Assembly: GCF_032452875.1 (NCBI RefSeq)
Contig: NC_083876.1
Location: 806,001 to 870,000, forward strand
Source of the DNA: Bos javanicus
Lineage: Eukaryota > Chordata > Mammalia > Artiodactyla > Bovidae
Direction: 5' to 3'
Length of the DNA: 64,000 nucleotides
Position 1 is the first letter of the stretch; the number at the start of each line of letters is the position of its first letter. Under the pieces are notes generated by a model, which was not told where the DNA came from, did not search any database, and saw only the letters and a program-made list of their open reading frames with translations. Below, piece by piece: positions 10,903 through 21,730 of this stretch. The translations under genes and the position numbers were made by a program.

Positions 10903-12418
10903 GTGAGTATAATATTTGGCAACAGGTAGGACTTATTTTCCCTTTCATACTCTCAGAAATTCATCATGGTATTTCCTTTATGAAAAAAGATTTCCTTTTT
11001 GCAAAAATGGTGGGACGCTAATATTTTTGTATTATAAAAATAATCACATGTTGAAAAGAACTTTATTTAAATCACTGTAATATATATTAATGTCTGAAGT
11101 GTTCATTTAAAACCATTTCTCTTTTATATGAATAAATAAAATTGTTATGAGGAACTGCTAAAATACAGTTTTGACTAAAAACATGACAATGCTATATTTA
11201 GAGAAACGTTTGGATAATACTGATTGTTATATTTGTTTCTTTCACAGAGAGATACTTTGTGTCATTCAATGCAAGATACAGTGTAAAGGCAATTATAGTG
11301 GAAGTGATTTGTAGAATATATATCGTATACTTCCATTGCTATTTATATAGCAGGTTAAACATAATCTGCTTAGTATAGTACCATGCACTAGGTATTCCAT
11401 GCCTAGATCTTCCATGTGATAAAGTAGCTATAAAAAAGACTTTTGGAGCAATGATATTGGGAAAACTGGTGAAGTTCCATATGAGTGATAGCTACTTTTT
11501 GACAGTAAGAGAATTTTTAAGTTATTTCAGGAAACGCTTACTGTTCCCTTATGGGCTCTGGTATGAAAAACCCCATGCAATTTAAAGAAAGAAAGAAAGA
11601 GAGAGAAAAAATGATAAAAGCTGAAGGACCCAGAAACTGTATGCACTAACAGTGTGAAGCATTCTCAGGTTAAAATAACATCTTCACGGTGTTGTTAATG
11701 CATAATTGTATGTCCACTCTATTCAAATGAGTAATGTTTAATAATCTCTGTAACAATGAACATGAGTCACTGTGACACTAGAATAATCAATAGATGGATT
11801 AATAGATTTTCCCATGTTTACACTAGTTAAAAGTAATGTTTAATTCTATATTAGAATTAAATAGGTCTTTCAGTGAAAGTAACAGATCTTAGCACATTGA
11901 TGAAAGCTGTGATTCTTCTCTCTAGAAAAATGTACACAGGTACACATACAATTGTATGTGTGATTTTAGGGGATGCAAGGACTCTCTGAGTCCCATCCAT
12001 GATCCTCAGCCTGAGAACCCTTCAGCTCCGTAGGAGATACACCTTCAGAGATGAGGGGAAAATCCTTCTTATTAGGACAGGGGAAACAGCAAGGCTCTCT
12101 GTGCCTAGCATATATAGACTTTTTAATGTGGAGAAGGGTTAAATAACTTCTTCATGAACATGAAAGGTTATAAAGAAAATAAAGTAAAAGTTTGTATTGT
12201 ACTGAGAACTTCTGGATTCGAATTATGTACCTAGACACTTTATAGAAATTTGAAAGTCTATGTCAGATATTCTTTTACTGGGTGGTTAATCATCATTCCA
12301 AAGACAAATGTGATAACCTTAACCTAATCATTACATTTTTCCATAAAACTCTTGTATTTGCTTTGTTATGATTAACTAATGTAGTGGCTTCCAAATCTGG
12401 GGAGGCTTACTGAAATGC
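10903..12418. other. Single-copy AT-rich DNA
   Basis: No clear repeat apart from a short (GAAA)n run near 11585-11610. No coding or RNA gene signal seen. Confidence 0.45.
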
Positions 12419-12621
12419 AAAATTTTCAGTTCAGTTCAGTCACTCAGTCGTGTCCGACTCTTTGCAACCCCATGGACTGCAGCATGCCAGGCCTCCCTGT
12501 CCATCACCAACTCCCGGAGCCTACCCAAACTCATGTCCATTGAGTTGGTGATGCTATCCAAGCATCTCATTCTCTGTTATCCCCTTTTCCTCCTGCCTTC
12601 AATCTTTCCCAGTATCAGGGT

Positions 12622-13139
12622 TTTTTTGTTTTTTTTTTTTTAATTTATTTTTTCTAATTTTATTTTATTTTTTTATTTTTTTTAAATTTTATTTTATTTT
12701 TAAACTTTACATAATTGTATTAGTTTTGCCAAATATCAAAATGAATCCGCCACAGGTATACATGTGTTCCCCATCCCGAACCCTCCTCCCTCCTCCCTCC
12801 CATACCATCCCTCTGGGTCGTCCCAGTGCACCAGCCCCAAGCATCCAGCATCGTGCATCGAACCTGGACTGGCAACTCGTTTCCTACATGATATTTTACA
12901 TGTTTCATTGCCATTCTCCCAAATCTTCCCACCCTCTCCCTCTCCCACAGAGTCCATAAGACTGTTCTATACATCAGTGTCTCTTTTGCTGTCTCGTACA
13001 CCGGGTTATTGTTACCATCTTTCTAAATTCCATATATATGCGTTATTTATGTATACTGTATTTATGTTTTTCCTTCTGGCTTACTTCACTCTGTATAATA
13101 GGCTCCAGTTTCATCCACCTCATTAGAACTGATTCAAAT
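12622..13139 (-). mobile_element. L1 3' end inserted in BovB
   Basis: A T-rich tail (12622-12700) is followed by the reverse complement of the L1 3' UTR (CCCTCCTCCCTCCTCCCTCC, ACAGAGTCCATAAGACTG) and the end of ORF2 up to CATTAGAACTGATTCAAATG. The repeat GTATCAGGGT at 12612-12621 and 13140-13149 is BovB target sequence duplicated on both sides. The insertion is therefore younger than the BovB. It is simply 5' truncated, with no inversion. Confidence 0.93.
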
Positions 13140-13332
13140 GTATCAGGGTCTTTTTAAATGAGTCAGATCTTCGCATAAGGTGGCCAAAGTATTAGAGTTT
13201 CAGCTTCAACATCAGTCCTTCCAAAGAATACTCAGGACTGATTTCCTTTAGGATTGACTAGTTGGATCTCCTTGCAGTCCAAAGGACTCTCAAGAGTCTT
13301 CTCCAACACCACAGTTCAAAAGCATCAATTCT

Positions 13333-13974
13333 TCAGCGGTCAGCTTTCTTTATAGTCCAACTTTCACATCCATACATGATGACTGGAAAAACCATAGCCT
13401 TGACTAGATGGACCTTTGTTAACAAAGTAATGTCTCTGCTTTTTAATATGCTGTCTAGTTTGGTCATAACTTTCCTTCCAAGGAGTAAGCGTCTTTTAAT
13501 TTCATGGCTGCAATCACCATCTGCAGTGATTTTGGAGCCCCCCAAAATAAAGTCTGACACTGTTTCCACTGTTTCCCCATCTATTTCCCATGAAGTGATG
13601 CGACCAGATGCCATGATCTTCGTTTTCTGAATGTTGAGTTTTAAGCCAACTTTTTCACTCTCCTCTTTCACTTTCATCAAGAGGCTCTTTAGTTCTTCTT
13701 CACTTTCTGCCATAAGGATGGTATCATCTGCATATCTGAGGTTATTGATATTTCTCTTGGAAATCTTGCTTCCAGCTTGTGCTTCATCCAGCCCAGCGTT
13801 TCTCATGGTGTACTCTGCATACAAGTTAAATAAGCAGGGTGGCAACATACAGCCTTGATGTACTCCTTTCCTTATTTGGAACCAGTCTGTTGTTCCATGT
13901 CCAGTTCTAACTGTTGCTTCCTGACCTGCATACAGATTTCTCAAGAGGCAGGTCAGGTGGTCTGGTATTTGCAT
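13333..13974 (-). pseudogene. BovB reverse transcriptase remnant
   Basis: A 213-codon frame covers the RT palm and the downstream region: a QGCMLPPCLF block at residues 40-49, an intact YADD catalytic box at 81-84, then LNIQKTKIM and the C-terminal region to ESWTIKKADR. Motif A and the endonuclease are missing because of 5' truncation, and the C-terminal tail is cut off by a stop and the nested L1. Confidence 0.88.
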
Positions 13975-13994
13975 ATCTTTTAGAAAAAAATTTT

Positions 13995-14615
13995 AACCCC
14001 CATTTAGAGATTTTGATGAAGCAATTCTGGGGAGGGTCCAGAAATCTATATTTTAAAGAAGTCACCTTGTATTATTCTTTAGAGCTAGTGAGATCAGCTC
14101 TGGATAATCAGGTTTTTAGTATAGCTGTGATCTGGTTGTGATGATAGGTTTGTCATTCTTGTCCATAATTTACAGTACATAGTAAATTCTAGTTGTTGAT
14201 GGAGGAGATACAGACATCGAGGAAGGATTAAAGAAACGAATGATAAAATTAAGGGCTAAGCTAAGGTCCTGGAGTTTCCATAAGACCTGGATTAAGAGGC
14301 AATTACAAAGTAGAACCGCCCAAGAGTTTCATCCTAAAAAGCTTGGTGTGCTTCAGAGCCTGTCAATCTAGTAGTTTCTGTTGGAGGAAGGGCCAGCTGT
14401 GTGTGTGCTGAATGTAGGTTCATTAACACATTTCAGGAAAAAACGACAAGTATTGATGAAAGCCTGTTTGTTCTCGTTAACAAAATGTGGAAAAACGTTC
14501 CCAACAGAAAGGAAAAAACAAGACAGCAGGACACCAGGAAAGACATCAACAACTTTAAAAGTATCAAGTTCTCTGACAGCAGGATAGGATACCCTTTATT
14601 GTGTTTATCATGTAC
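13995..14615. other. Single-copy DNA with short open frames
   Basis: Two overlapping plus-strand frames (14381-14587 and 14401-14706) show no recognised domain. The longer one runs into the adjacent BOV-A2. I see no convincing exon. Confidence 0.4.
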
Positions 14616-14872
14616 TGCTGCTGCTAAGTCACTTCAGTCGTGTCCGACTCTGTGTGACTCCATAGATGGCAGCCCACCAAGCTCCCCCGTCTGTGGAATT
14701 CTCTAGGCAAGAACACTAGAGTGGATTGCTATTTCCGTCTGCAATACATGAAAGTGAAAAGTGAAAGTGAAGTCACTCAGTCATGTCTGACCCTCAGCGA
14801 CCCCATGAACTGCAGCCTACCAGGCTCCTCCATCCATGGGATTTTCCAGGCAGGAGTAATGGAGTGGGGTGC
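14616..14872 (-). mobile_element. BOV-A2 SINE
   Basis: Reverse-oriented dimeric BOV-A2 from ACTGCTGCTGCTAAGTC through the GAAAGTGAAAAGTGAAAGTG linker to GGAGTGGGGTGCC. The last head bases are lost. No clear TSD was seen. Confidence 0.93.
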
Positions 14873-14953
14873 CTAGTTTCTGGTATAAGCAGTTAACACA
14901 ATTATTTTACTTATTTAATTCACAGGTACTCTATGGGGTATTTTTTTTTTTTT

Positions 14954-15190
14954 AACAGAGAAGAAAATGAAGGCTCAGGGACTGTAAGCAACAGGCTAAA
15001 AGTCACACAGCTACTAGCTGGCAGAGGCTGAATCTGAAGGCAGCCTGAGTCCAGAGTCAGAGAAGGAGCAGCAAGGATGTGACTGGATCTGTGCCACCTT
15101 CTTCCACCAGCTCTGTCATCATTGCTGACACAGTGAGAGCTCAAAGCCAGACAGTCTGTGTGCTCTCTCCATTAACTCACTCTCAGAAGG
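14954..15190 (-). repeat. MIR-containing unit, copy B
   Basis: Reverse-oriented counterpart of the unit at 2561-2784. It contains the MIR core (AGTCACACAGCTACTAGC, GGCAGAGGCTGAATCTGAAGG) and the same extra 130 bp, up to TCCATTAACTCACTCTCAGA. Shared similarity outside the MIR core marks both as copies of one composite unit. Confidence 0.6.
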
Positions 15191-15340
15191 AGGAAAGTGC
15201 TGTGATTGCCCCATTTTACAGCCAAGGCACAGTGAGTCCATGGGAGATTGGCTGGCTTGCCAGGGCTGTGGTGCTTGCAGGTGGCAGGGTGGGACACACA
15301 TCCAGGAAGCTGGGTTCCAGAGTTCACACTCACATCCCTG
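15191..15340 (-). repeat. MIR SINE (old)
   Basis: GTGATTGCCCCATTTTACAG followed by CAAGGCACAGTGAGTCC, and later GCAGGTGGCAGGGTGGGACAC and GCTGGGTTCCAGAGT, follow the antisense MIR consensus. It lies directly beside copy B of the composite unit and may be part of the same ancestral element. Confidence 0.5.
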
Positions 15341-15927
15341 ACACTATATCCAAAGCATCTGTGGAAACATTTTGTCTGGGAACAAATGACCCCCACAAGG
15401 TCTCTGTTCCATTGAGTGGAAGATGTGCTTTCCTTCACATTTATTTCCCTCCCATTTACCCGTATTTTTCTTTGAATATAATATTTTAAAAGTTCATTGA
15501 TTTATTTTGCCCTTCAGATGATCTCTTGCAGTGAAAGAATTGTTAAATGTTTATCATAGGCCTTAATATTCTTTAAACTGTTCTTAAAGATACTCTTCTG
15601 AGAATCCAGCTCTGATTACATATTCAAAGAAAATGTTTCTTTGAGAGCCCTGGCAGGATGAACTAATTTTATAGAAACCTGACCTTGTACTATGTTAGAT
15701 TAGCTGTGTTGTTTTCGTATGTTTCAAGTACATGGCTCCCTGGATCTTCATTTAGGCAGAAGTCGGTGGTGGAGAGAAGAGTGTTGCCAGGCAGGCAGAG
15801 AACTCAAGTGCCCAAAATGAGTTTGAGGTCTCATCACATCCTGGTCTCCACCCTTGGGCTTTTGATCATGGGTGAGTGGCTTAGGAACAATACAGCGAGC
15901 AGCCTCTTGACCAAATATTCTGGGATA
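15341..15927. other. Single-copy intergenic DNA
   Basis: No recognised repeat or gene. Confidence 0.45.
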
Positions 15928-16167
15928 AGGAGCCACCAAGGCACTAGTGGTTAAGAACCCGCCTGCCAATGCAGGAGACACAGAAGATGTGGGTTTGATC
16001 CCTGAGTTGGGAAGATGCTCCTGGAGAAGGTATGGCAAACCACTCCAGTGCTCTTGCCTGGAGAATCCCATGGACAGAGGAGCCTGGTGGACAACAGTCC
16101 ATAAAGTCGCAAAGAGTCAGACATGACTGAAGCGACTTAGCATGCATGCACACACAGGAGCCACCAA
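15928..16167 (+). mobile_element. Bov-tA SINE with 12-bp TSD
   Basis: A tRNA-derived head (ACTAGTGGTTAAGAACCC, B-box-like GGGTTTGATCCC) is joined to a single Bov-A unit ending in CATGACTGAAGCGACTTAGC. The TSD AGGAGCCACCAA lies at 15928-15939 and 16156-16167. It is a ruminant SINE, not a functional tRNA gene. Confidence 0.94.
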
Positions 16168-16620
16168 AAAAGCTTATTTTCACCAAATGCATTATTATAG
16201 TAATTCAAAGCATACCTTTATGTTGTAACCTACTGTGAATCAGCTTTATAGGGAAGGTCTGAGCCTATGTTCCTTTTTGAACACAGGGACATAGACTAAG
16301 GCAATATGATTGCTTGCTCAAACACAATGTTTTCTCTTAATCCCCTTGGCCTCTCATGATGTCTGTGAGCCATATCTTGATGGTGTGGGTAGCAGTCTGT
16401 CTCTCATCTTTTATATCAAGTATATTCCAAAGTTATATGGAATGTCAATTTTTACTGTGACTCCATGAGGTCTACCATACTTACCCATATTAAAAATATC
16501 CTATATAAAAAATCACCCACAATCTTGATACCCCATATCATGCTTTACTTGTTTTTTCCACTCCACAGAAATTATCACCTTATACTACTATATAATTTAC
16601 TTATTTATTATATTTAGTGT
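16168..16620. other. Single-copy intergenic DNA
   Basis: No recognised repeat or gene. Confidence 0.45.
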
Positions 16621-16755
16621 TTATTGTCTGTTCCTGCCTTTATCCAACTAGTATGTAAACTGTTGGGTGCAGAAATCCTTGTTTTGTTCACTGAAACATC
16701 CCAACACTTAGGACATGGATAGTAAGCAATTAAAAAAATGATGAATGAATACTTT
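16621..16755 (+). mobile_element. L2 LINE 3' end
   Basis: Matches the L2 3' UTR pattern: 'ctgcctttatccaactagtatgtaaactgttgggtgcagaaatcc', then CTTGTTTTGTTCACTG, CATCCCAACACTTAGGACATGG and a terminal ATGATGAATGAATAC. Diverged but in the correct order. Confidence 0.6.
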
Positions 16756-17121
16756 CCATTAAAATCCCACTCTGATCAAGTCCAATTAGAAAGCAATCCT
16801 CATTGCTTGTTTTGGAACTAGAAGTATACTGTAAAAGTTTTTTCTTTTCTCAGATTTTGAGAAAAGTAGGTATGGTGTAAAATCTGTCTATGCCTTACCT
16901 TGAAAGCCATTTTAGAAATTGGCTCCATTTGGCAGGGGATCTGGAATGTATTCACTGTAGCCACCTGCATAAAACTGACTGAAGGCATTGAAACCAGCCA
17001 GTTTTCCTGGGGAGATGGTGGATTTATTTTGCTGATCATCTACCTTCAAAAGGAAAAAAAAAATCAAAACCTATTAAAAAAGAAATTGATTCCTCAGAGT
17101 AAACTGTTAAGATGCTCTTTC
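16756..17121. other. Single-copy intergenic DNA
   Basis: No recognised repeat or gene. Confidence 0.4.
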
Positions 17122-17995
17122 GAGAGAAATGCAAATCAAAACCACAATGAGGTTTCATCTCACATCGGTCAGAATGGCTGATATCAAGAAGTCTACAAAA
17201 AATAAATGCTGGAGAGGGTGTGAAGAAAAGGGAACCCTCTTACACTGTTGGTGGGAATGCAAACTGGTATAGCCACTATGGAGAACAGTGTGGAAATTCC
17301 TTAGAAAACTGGAAACAGAATGGCCATACTACCCAGCAATGCCCTGGGCACACACACTGAAGAAACTAGAATTGAAAGAGACATATGTAGCCCAATGTTC
17401 ACTGCAGCATTGTTTACAATAGCTAGGACATGGAAGCAACCTAGATGTCCATCGGCAGATGAATGGATAAGGAAGTTGTGGTGCATATACATAATGGAAT
17501 ATTACTCAGTTATAAAAAAGAATGCATTTGAGTCAGTTCTAATGAGGTGGATGGAACTGGAGCCTATCATACAGAGTGAAGTAATTCAGAAAGAGAAACA
17601 CCAATCCAGTATATTAATGCATATATATGGAATTTAGAAAGACAGTAATGATGACCCTATATGCAAGGCAGCAAAAGAGACACAGATGTAAAGAACAGAC
17701 TTTTGGACTCTGTGGGGCAAGGTGAGAGGGGATGATTTGTGAAAATAGCATTGAAATGTGTATATTACCATATGTAAAATAGATGACCAGTACAAGTTTG
17801 ATGCATGAAGCAGCTCACTCAACGCTGGTGCTCTGGAAGAACCCAGAGGGATGGAGTGGGGAGAGAGGTAGAAGGGGGTTTCATGATGGGGGGACACATG
17901 TGCACCTGTGACTGATTCATGTCAATATCTGGCAAAAACCACCACAATATTGTAAAATAATTATCCTTCAATTAGAATAAATTAATTAATTAAAA
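17122..17995 (+). mobile_element. L1 LINE 3' part
   Basis: Covers the last part of ORF2 (the NANQNHNEVSSHIGQNG stretch and a cysteine/histidine-rich block near 17205-17275) and the 3' UTR to an A/T-rich tail ending near 17995. The ORF2 end at YGI* (17637) is in the usual place. It is 5' truncated and has frame breaks, so it is inactive. Confidence 0.92.
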
Positions 17996-18174
17996 ACAAA
18001 ACCCCAGATGGCCCTTGTTTTAAAAAAAGAATTAAAATGTGTATATAAAGTTGAAAAAATAAAAATAAAAACACTTCACCACTTAATTCCCTGCTTCTCT
18101 GCATAACATATTAATATAGCAGTCATGATTTTTCATTTTTATCAAAATCAAAGTTCTTCAAAGTTTAGGAGCTA

Positions 18175-18600
18175 GCATCCTATTGGGCCTCCTCCATCTG
18201 GTCTCCATTTCCTCTCCCATCTATTCTCAAACGACCACCTGTCTTTTATTAGAAATTGGTAATTGACCATGGCACCCATCCCCCTTCTTAAATTTCTCAG
18301 TAGCTCTCCATAGCACTCTGGGTTAAAATCTAAACTTCTTAGATAAGTCTTTTGATGATACAGACCTTGTCTACCTCTTTTGCTTCTCCTGGCCTGAAAG
18401 CCAAATGGAATTATCTGCATTTCTTAAGCCCACTCTAGCCCCTGTTCTTTTCTTGAACTGCTATTTACTTGAAGGTATGTATTGTCACCTCTTTAAAGAA
18501 GTATTGCATGAATCCTCTCTCTCACCTTATTTATGTTAGTCATCCTCTAGTTTACTCCCACAACCACCTAGCTGCAATCATCCCCTAGTGCTCCATTTTG
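18175..18600 (+). mobile_element. L2 LINE fragment
   Basis: Follows the L2 ORF2 C-terminal/3' order: CAGTAGCTCTCCATAGCACTC, GGGTTAAAATCTAAACTTC, GATACAGACCTTGTCTACC, TCTCCTGGCC. This parallels the better preserved copy at 44.5-45.0 kb. Ancient and strongly diverged. Confidence 0.55.
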
Positions 18601-20283
18601 TGTGCCAAATCTGTGAACTTCGTGGGATGGACAGCCTGACCCATTTATCTCTGTCCCTCAGCAGCACTCAGTAAGATCGTGGGACAGATGGAGTGGTGGG
18701 TCTGTACCTTCAGCCAGCCCGCTTGGAAGGACCTCCCCAGATGGACTTTGTGGATCCCATGACTCAGATCCAAGGGATTGCTGCTGACACTTGCTGTGGC
18801 AGATCCCGGGTTGTAACTGTAAACCACGCGGCCTCTACACAGACCAATGGCCAGGAAGTCATCACCTCTCAGCCCTGGAAGGAGAAGACACAGAGGGCAG
18901 GCCCAATGAGAGGGAACCCAGAAGGCCAGGAAGCTCACTTCACCCTCTAACTCTTGAGTTACATACCCAAACAGCAAGTTATAACTGGCATTTAACTTCT
19001 CATTCAGTTATAACTGGCACTCAGCTATGTGTGCAACTGCATGTTATTGTCCAAATCCACAGACACTGTCTGAGCATGAGGGTTCTGGTCAATTCAGGGG
19101 AATGCTCGACAACTAACAAGGGGGGATTAAAATGTCCTTTTAGTCTAAATTAAATTCAGTGTGTCCTTTACCACAATTAAAACTTCGTAAATGAGTAGAA
19201 CTACTCTGGTAGTGAACTAGATTTGCATGACTGAAATAACATAACATCAGTTTTGAAGTTCTCTCTGTGGTTGAGGAGAATATAAAGATGATTTATTTAT
19301 GTAGTTGTTCAGAGTATGTTCTTATTATTCTATTGCTAAAACTCTTGGCCATGCTTCCATGACTAGTTCAAGGCTGGCTGTTTCTGTGTTCCCTCTGCCC
19401 TCTCCCTGTACTAGTCCAGGACAAGCCACACTGCACAGCCAGTTGCTGTGACAATAGTAGAATTTTTCTTATTTGTCCTCGAAGCTCTAGCCCTGATTCC
19501 TTCAGTGTATTCTGATCCAACTAAACTGTTTTGAAGGATCAGTCATGGAGGTGAAGAGAAGTAACTTGAAGGTATAGTTTCTTACATCAATGTATATGCC
19601 TTGTGTCACTTTCCTGTAATTTACTGTGATGAGAATTTTTTGGCTTAATAGTTATATAAGCAGTAATCTATATCAAACAGCCACCCATGCTATGGACTAA
19701 CTTTATTTCCGAATTCAACGTTTTTTAGGACACTATTTTATGCGTAGCTCTGAGAAATAAAGGAGCAAATTCACACAATAATAGATGACATTTGGCATTT
19801 ATATTAATATGATTATACAGAGACTTTTAGTGACTGACACAGAGTTTTTTCATGAGAGGAGTTTTTTTACTCCCCTCCATATAAGGTTAACAAGGAAGAT
19901 GATTTGCTAGGATCTACATACTTCTGTCATTTTTAACCTATTTGAGCACTGCTCAAAGGTCACAATTTTTACATATTTCTCAGTCAGTAAAGTGAATTAG
20001 CATACCTTCTTTTTGAGCAATCTTAAGCACTCAAGTTATTTAATAATGTAGATGACATGGATGATACAGTCCAGGATGTTTACTTTCAAGAAAAAGGAGA
20101 TTTGATAGTTTGAGGTTATCAGGCAGAAATTCTCATGGTTTCTAGTCACCTGATGAACATTTTTCTGTTGTAGAACATAGGCAGACACTGCTAGTTGTGA
20201 TTAGGTGTGCTTAGGCTGTGCGGCTGGGTGATGTGCCCAGAGAGGAAGGAGCTGCTCTGCTCTCATACTCTTCTTCCAATTAA
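18601..20283. other. Single-copy DNA, GC-richer part at 18640-18960
   Basis: The block 18640-18960 is GC-richer than its surroundings. It starts after a pyrimidine tract (CTCTGTCCCTCAG) that would suit a splice acceptor, and it has overlapping open frames (18693-18950 and 18791-19153). I recognise no domain, and the encoded peptides look arbitrary. The rest is AT-rich with no feature seen. Confidence 0.35.
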
Positions 20284-20565
20284 TTTTTGGCTGCACTGGG
20301 TCTTTGTTGGTGTGTGAGGGCTTTCTCTAGTTGTGGTGAGGAGTGCACAGGCTTCTCACTGCAGTGGCTTCTCTTTTTGCAAAGCACATGCTTTATGTGC
20401 AGCAGCTTTAGTAGATGTAGCATTTGGGCCCAATAATGTAGGCTCTAGAGTGCAGGCTTTAGTAATTGTATGGCATGTGGAATCTTCCTGGATCAGAGAC
20501 TGAATCCATGTCCCCTACATTGGCAGGCAGATTCCCAACCACTGGACCACAAAGGAAGTCTGAGC
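20284..20565 (-). mobile_element. CHR-type tRNA SINE
   Basis: Reverse-oriented CHR SINE: TTTTTGGCTGCACTGGGTC at the tail side, CTTTCTCTAGTTGTGGTGAG, and the complement of the tRNA-like head (GACTGAATCCATGTCCCC, CCCAACCACTGGACCAC) at the right. Divergence is higher than in the Bov SINEs. No clear TSD was found. Confidence 0.85.
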
Positions 20566-20801
20566 TGATGGTTTTGTGTGGCATTCTCTCTTCATTATTC
20601 TTTTTCTGTAGATGACATTCACCTCATTTTTTCCACACAAGAACATCCAGCTATATTTATGTGCTCTTATTTCTGTTACTGTTAATAACTAACACTTGAA
20701 GTAAACAAGCAAATTAATTGCATGAAACATGAGGTAACCTTTCATAATTATCACAGCATACAGCATATCACACAGGTGATGGACAGAGAGCCACACACAC
20801 A

Positions 20802-21094
20802 AAGTGCTTAGCTGCTGCTGCTAAATCCCTTCAGTCATGTCCGACTCTGTTCGACCCCATAGACAGCAGCCCACCAGGCTCCCCCGTCCCTGGGATTCTC
20901 CAGGCAAGAACACTGGAGTGGGTTGCCATTTTCTTCTCCAATGCATGAAAGTGAAAAGTGAAAGTGAAGTCACTCAGTCGTGTCCGACTCTTAGCGACCC
21001 CATGGACTGCAGCCTACCAGGCTCCTCCGTCCATGGGATTTTCCAGGCAAAAGTACTGGAGTGGGGTGCCCTTGCCTTCTCCAAGTGCTCAGCT
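20802..21094 (-). mobile_element. BOV-A2 SINE with TSD
   Basis: Complete reverse-oriented dimer from GCTGCTGCTGCTAAATCCC to CCTTGCCTTCTCC. The repeat AAGTGCTTAGCT / AAGTGCTCAGCT (20802-20813 and 21083-21094, one mismatch) is the TSD. Confidence 0.95.
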
Positions 21095-21534
21095 ACAAAG
21101 ATCAAATATTCAGGGAGCTGAGTATGTTTTTCTGAAAAAGTCTGTCATAGAATCACACTTTTTAATACAAGAAAATATTGAGATTTAAAATTATATTTCA
21201 ATGATGTGAACAGTGATGCATGTCCTCCCATCCCCTTACTTATGTCCTAACTTTTCCAGCAGAGTCTAGATCAATCTATGCCCATAGAGTATTATGAATG
21301 AACCCTGAAAGCTGTCTATGGTGAGTCCTTTAGTGAGTGAAACAATCAGTAAGCATGTGATTATTGATTTCTCAACCAGTACCTGACATTTGAGTGTTGC
21401 AATGGGGCATATAAAGAAAAATTAAAACCTTAGTTCATCCAAAAGGAATTTAATATTAATCTTGCTAAGGGATTATGCAATTGCTTCTATACTACTATTT
21501 TTGCTTCGTGAAAATGGTAACAGCAGAGTGTATG
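21095..21534. other. Single-copy intergenic DNA
   Basis: No recognised repeat or gene. Confidence 0.4.
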
Positions 21535-21730
21535 TGCCTGTGTGCTCAGTTGTGTCTGACTCTTTGAAGCCGTGGATTGTAGCCCACCAGGCTCCTCTGT
21601 CCATGAAATTTTCCAGGCAAGAATACTGCTTTGGGTTATCATTTCCTACTTCAGGGGATCTTCCTGATCCAGAGATTGAACCATGTCTCCTGCATTGGCA
21701 GGTGGATTCTTTACCATTGCATTACCCATG
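21535..21730 (-). mobile_element. Bov-tA SINE
   Basis: Reverse-oriented: the Bov-A part (CAGTTGTGTCTGACTCTTTG ... TTTCCAGGCAAGAATACTG) is followed by the complement of the tRNA head (AGATTGAACCATGTCTCCTG, GGTGGATTCTTTACC). More diverged than most copies here. No clear TSD. Confidence 0.9.

Larger units (their letters stand above)
12419..13994 (-). mobile_element. BovB LINE, 5' truncated, with nested L1
   Basis: Reads in reverse from the BovB 3' end (CAGTTCAGTTCAGTCACTC) back to the RT core, stopping at 13986. It is interrupted at 12622-13139 by an L1 tail. The direct repeat AAAATTTT (12419-12426 and 13987-13994) is a plausible TSD for the whole unit. Net BovB length is about 1.0 kb. Confidence 0.92.

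Noticed and set aside
9096..13974. BovB copies in opposite orientation as a designed inverted repeat
   Set aside because: The copies have different truncation points and are not arranged symmetrically. Independent insertions explain them.
14381..14706. Overlapping small ORFs as a novel gene
   Set aside because: No recognised domain, no splice context, and the longer frame ends inside a SINE. Frames of this length are expected by chance.
20837..21121. Open frames inside BOV-A2 and Bov-tA SINEs (for example 2091-2414, 20837-21121, 34377-34652, 43150-43377)
   Set aside because: They encode near-identical peptides at every SINE copy in the window and simply reflect SINE sequence. Such frames often get into gene predictions but are not host genes.
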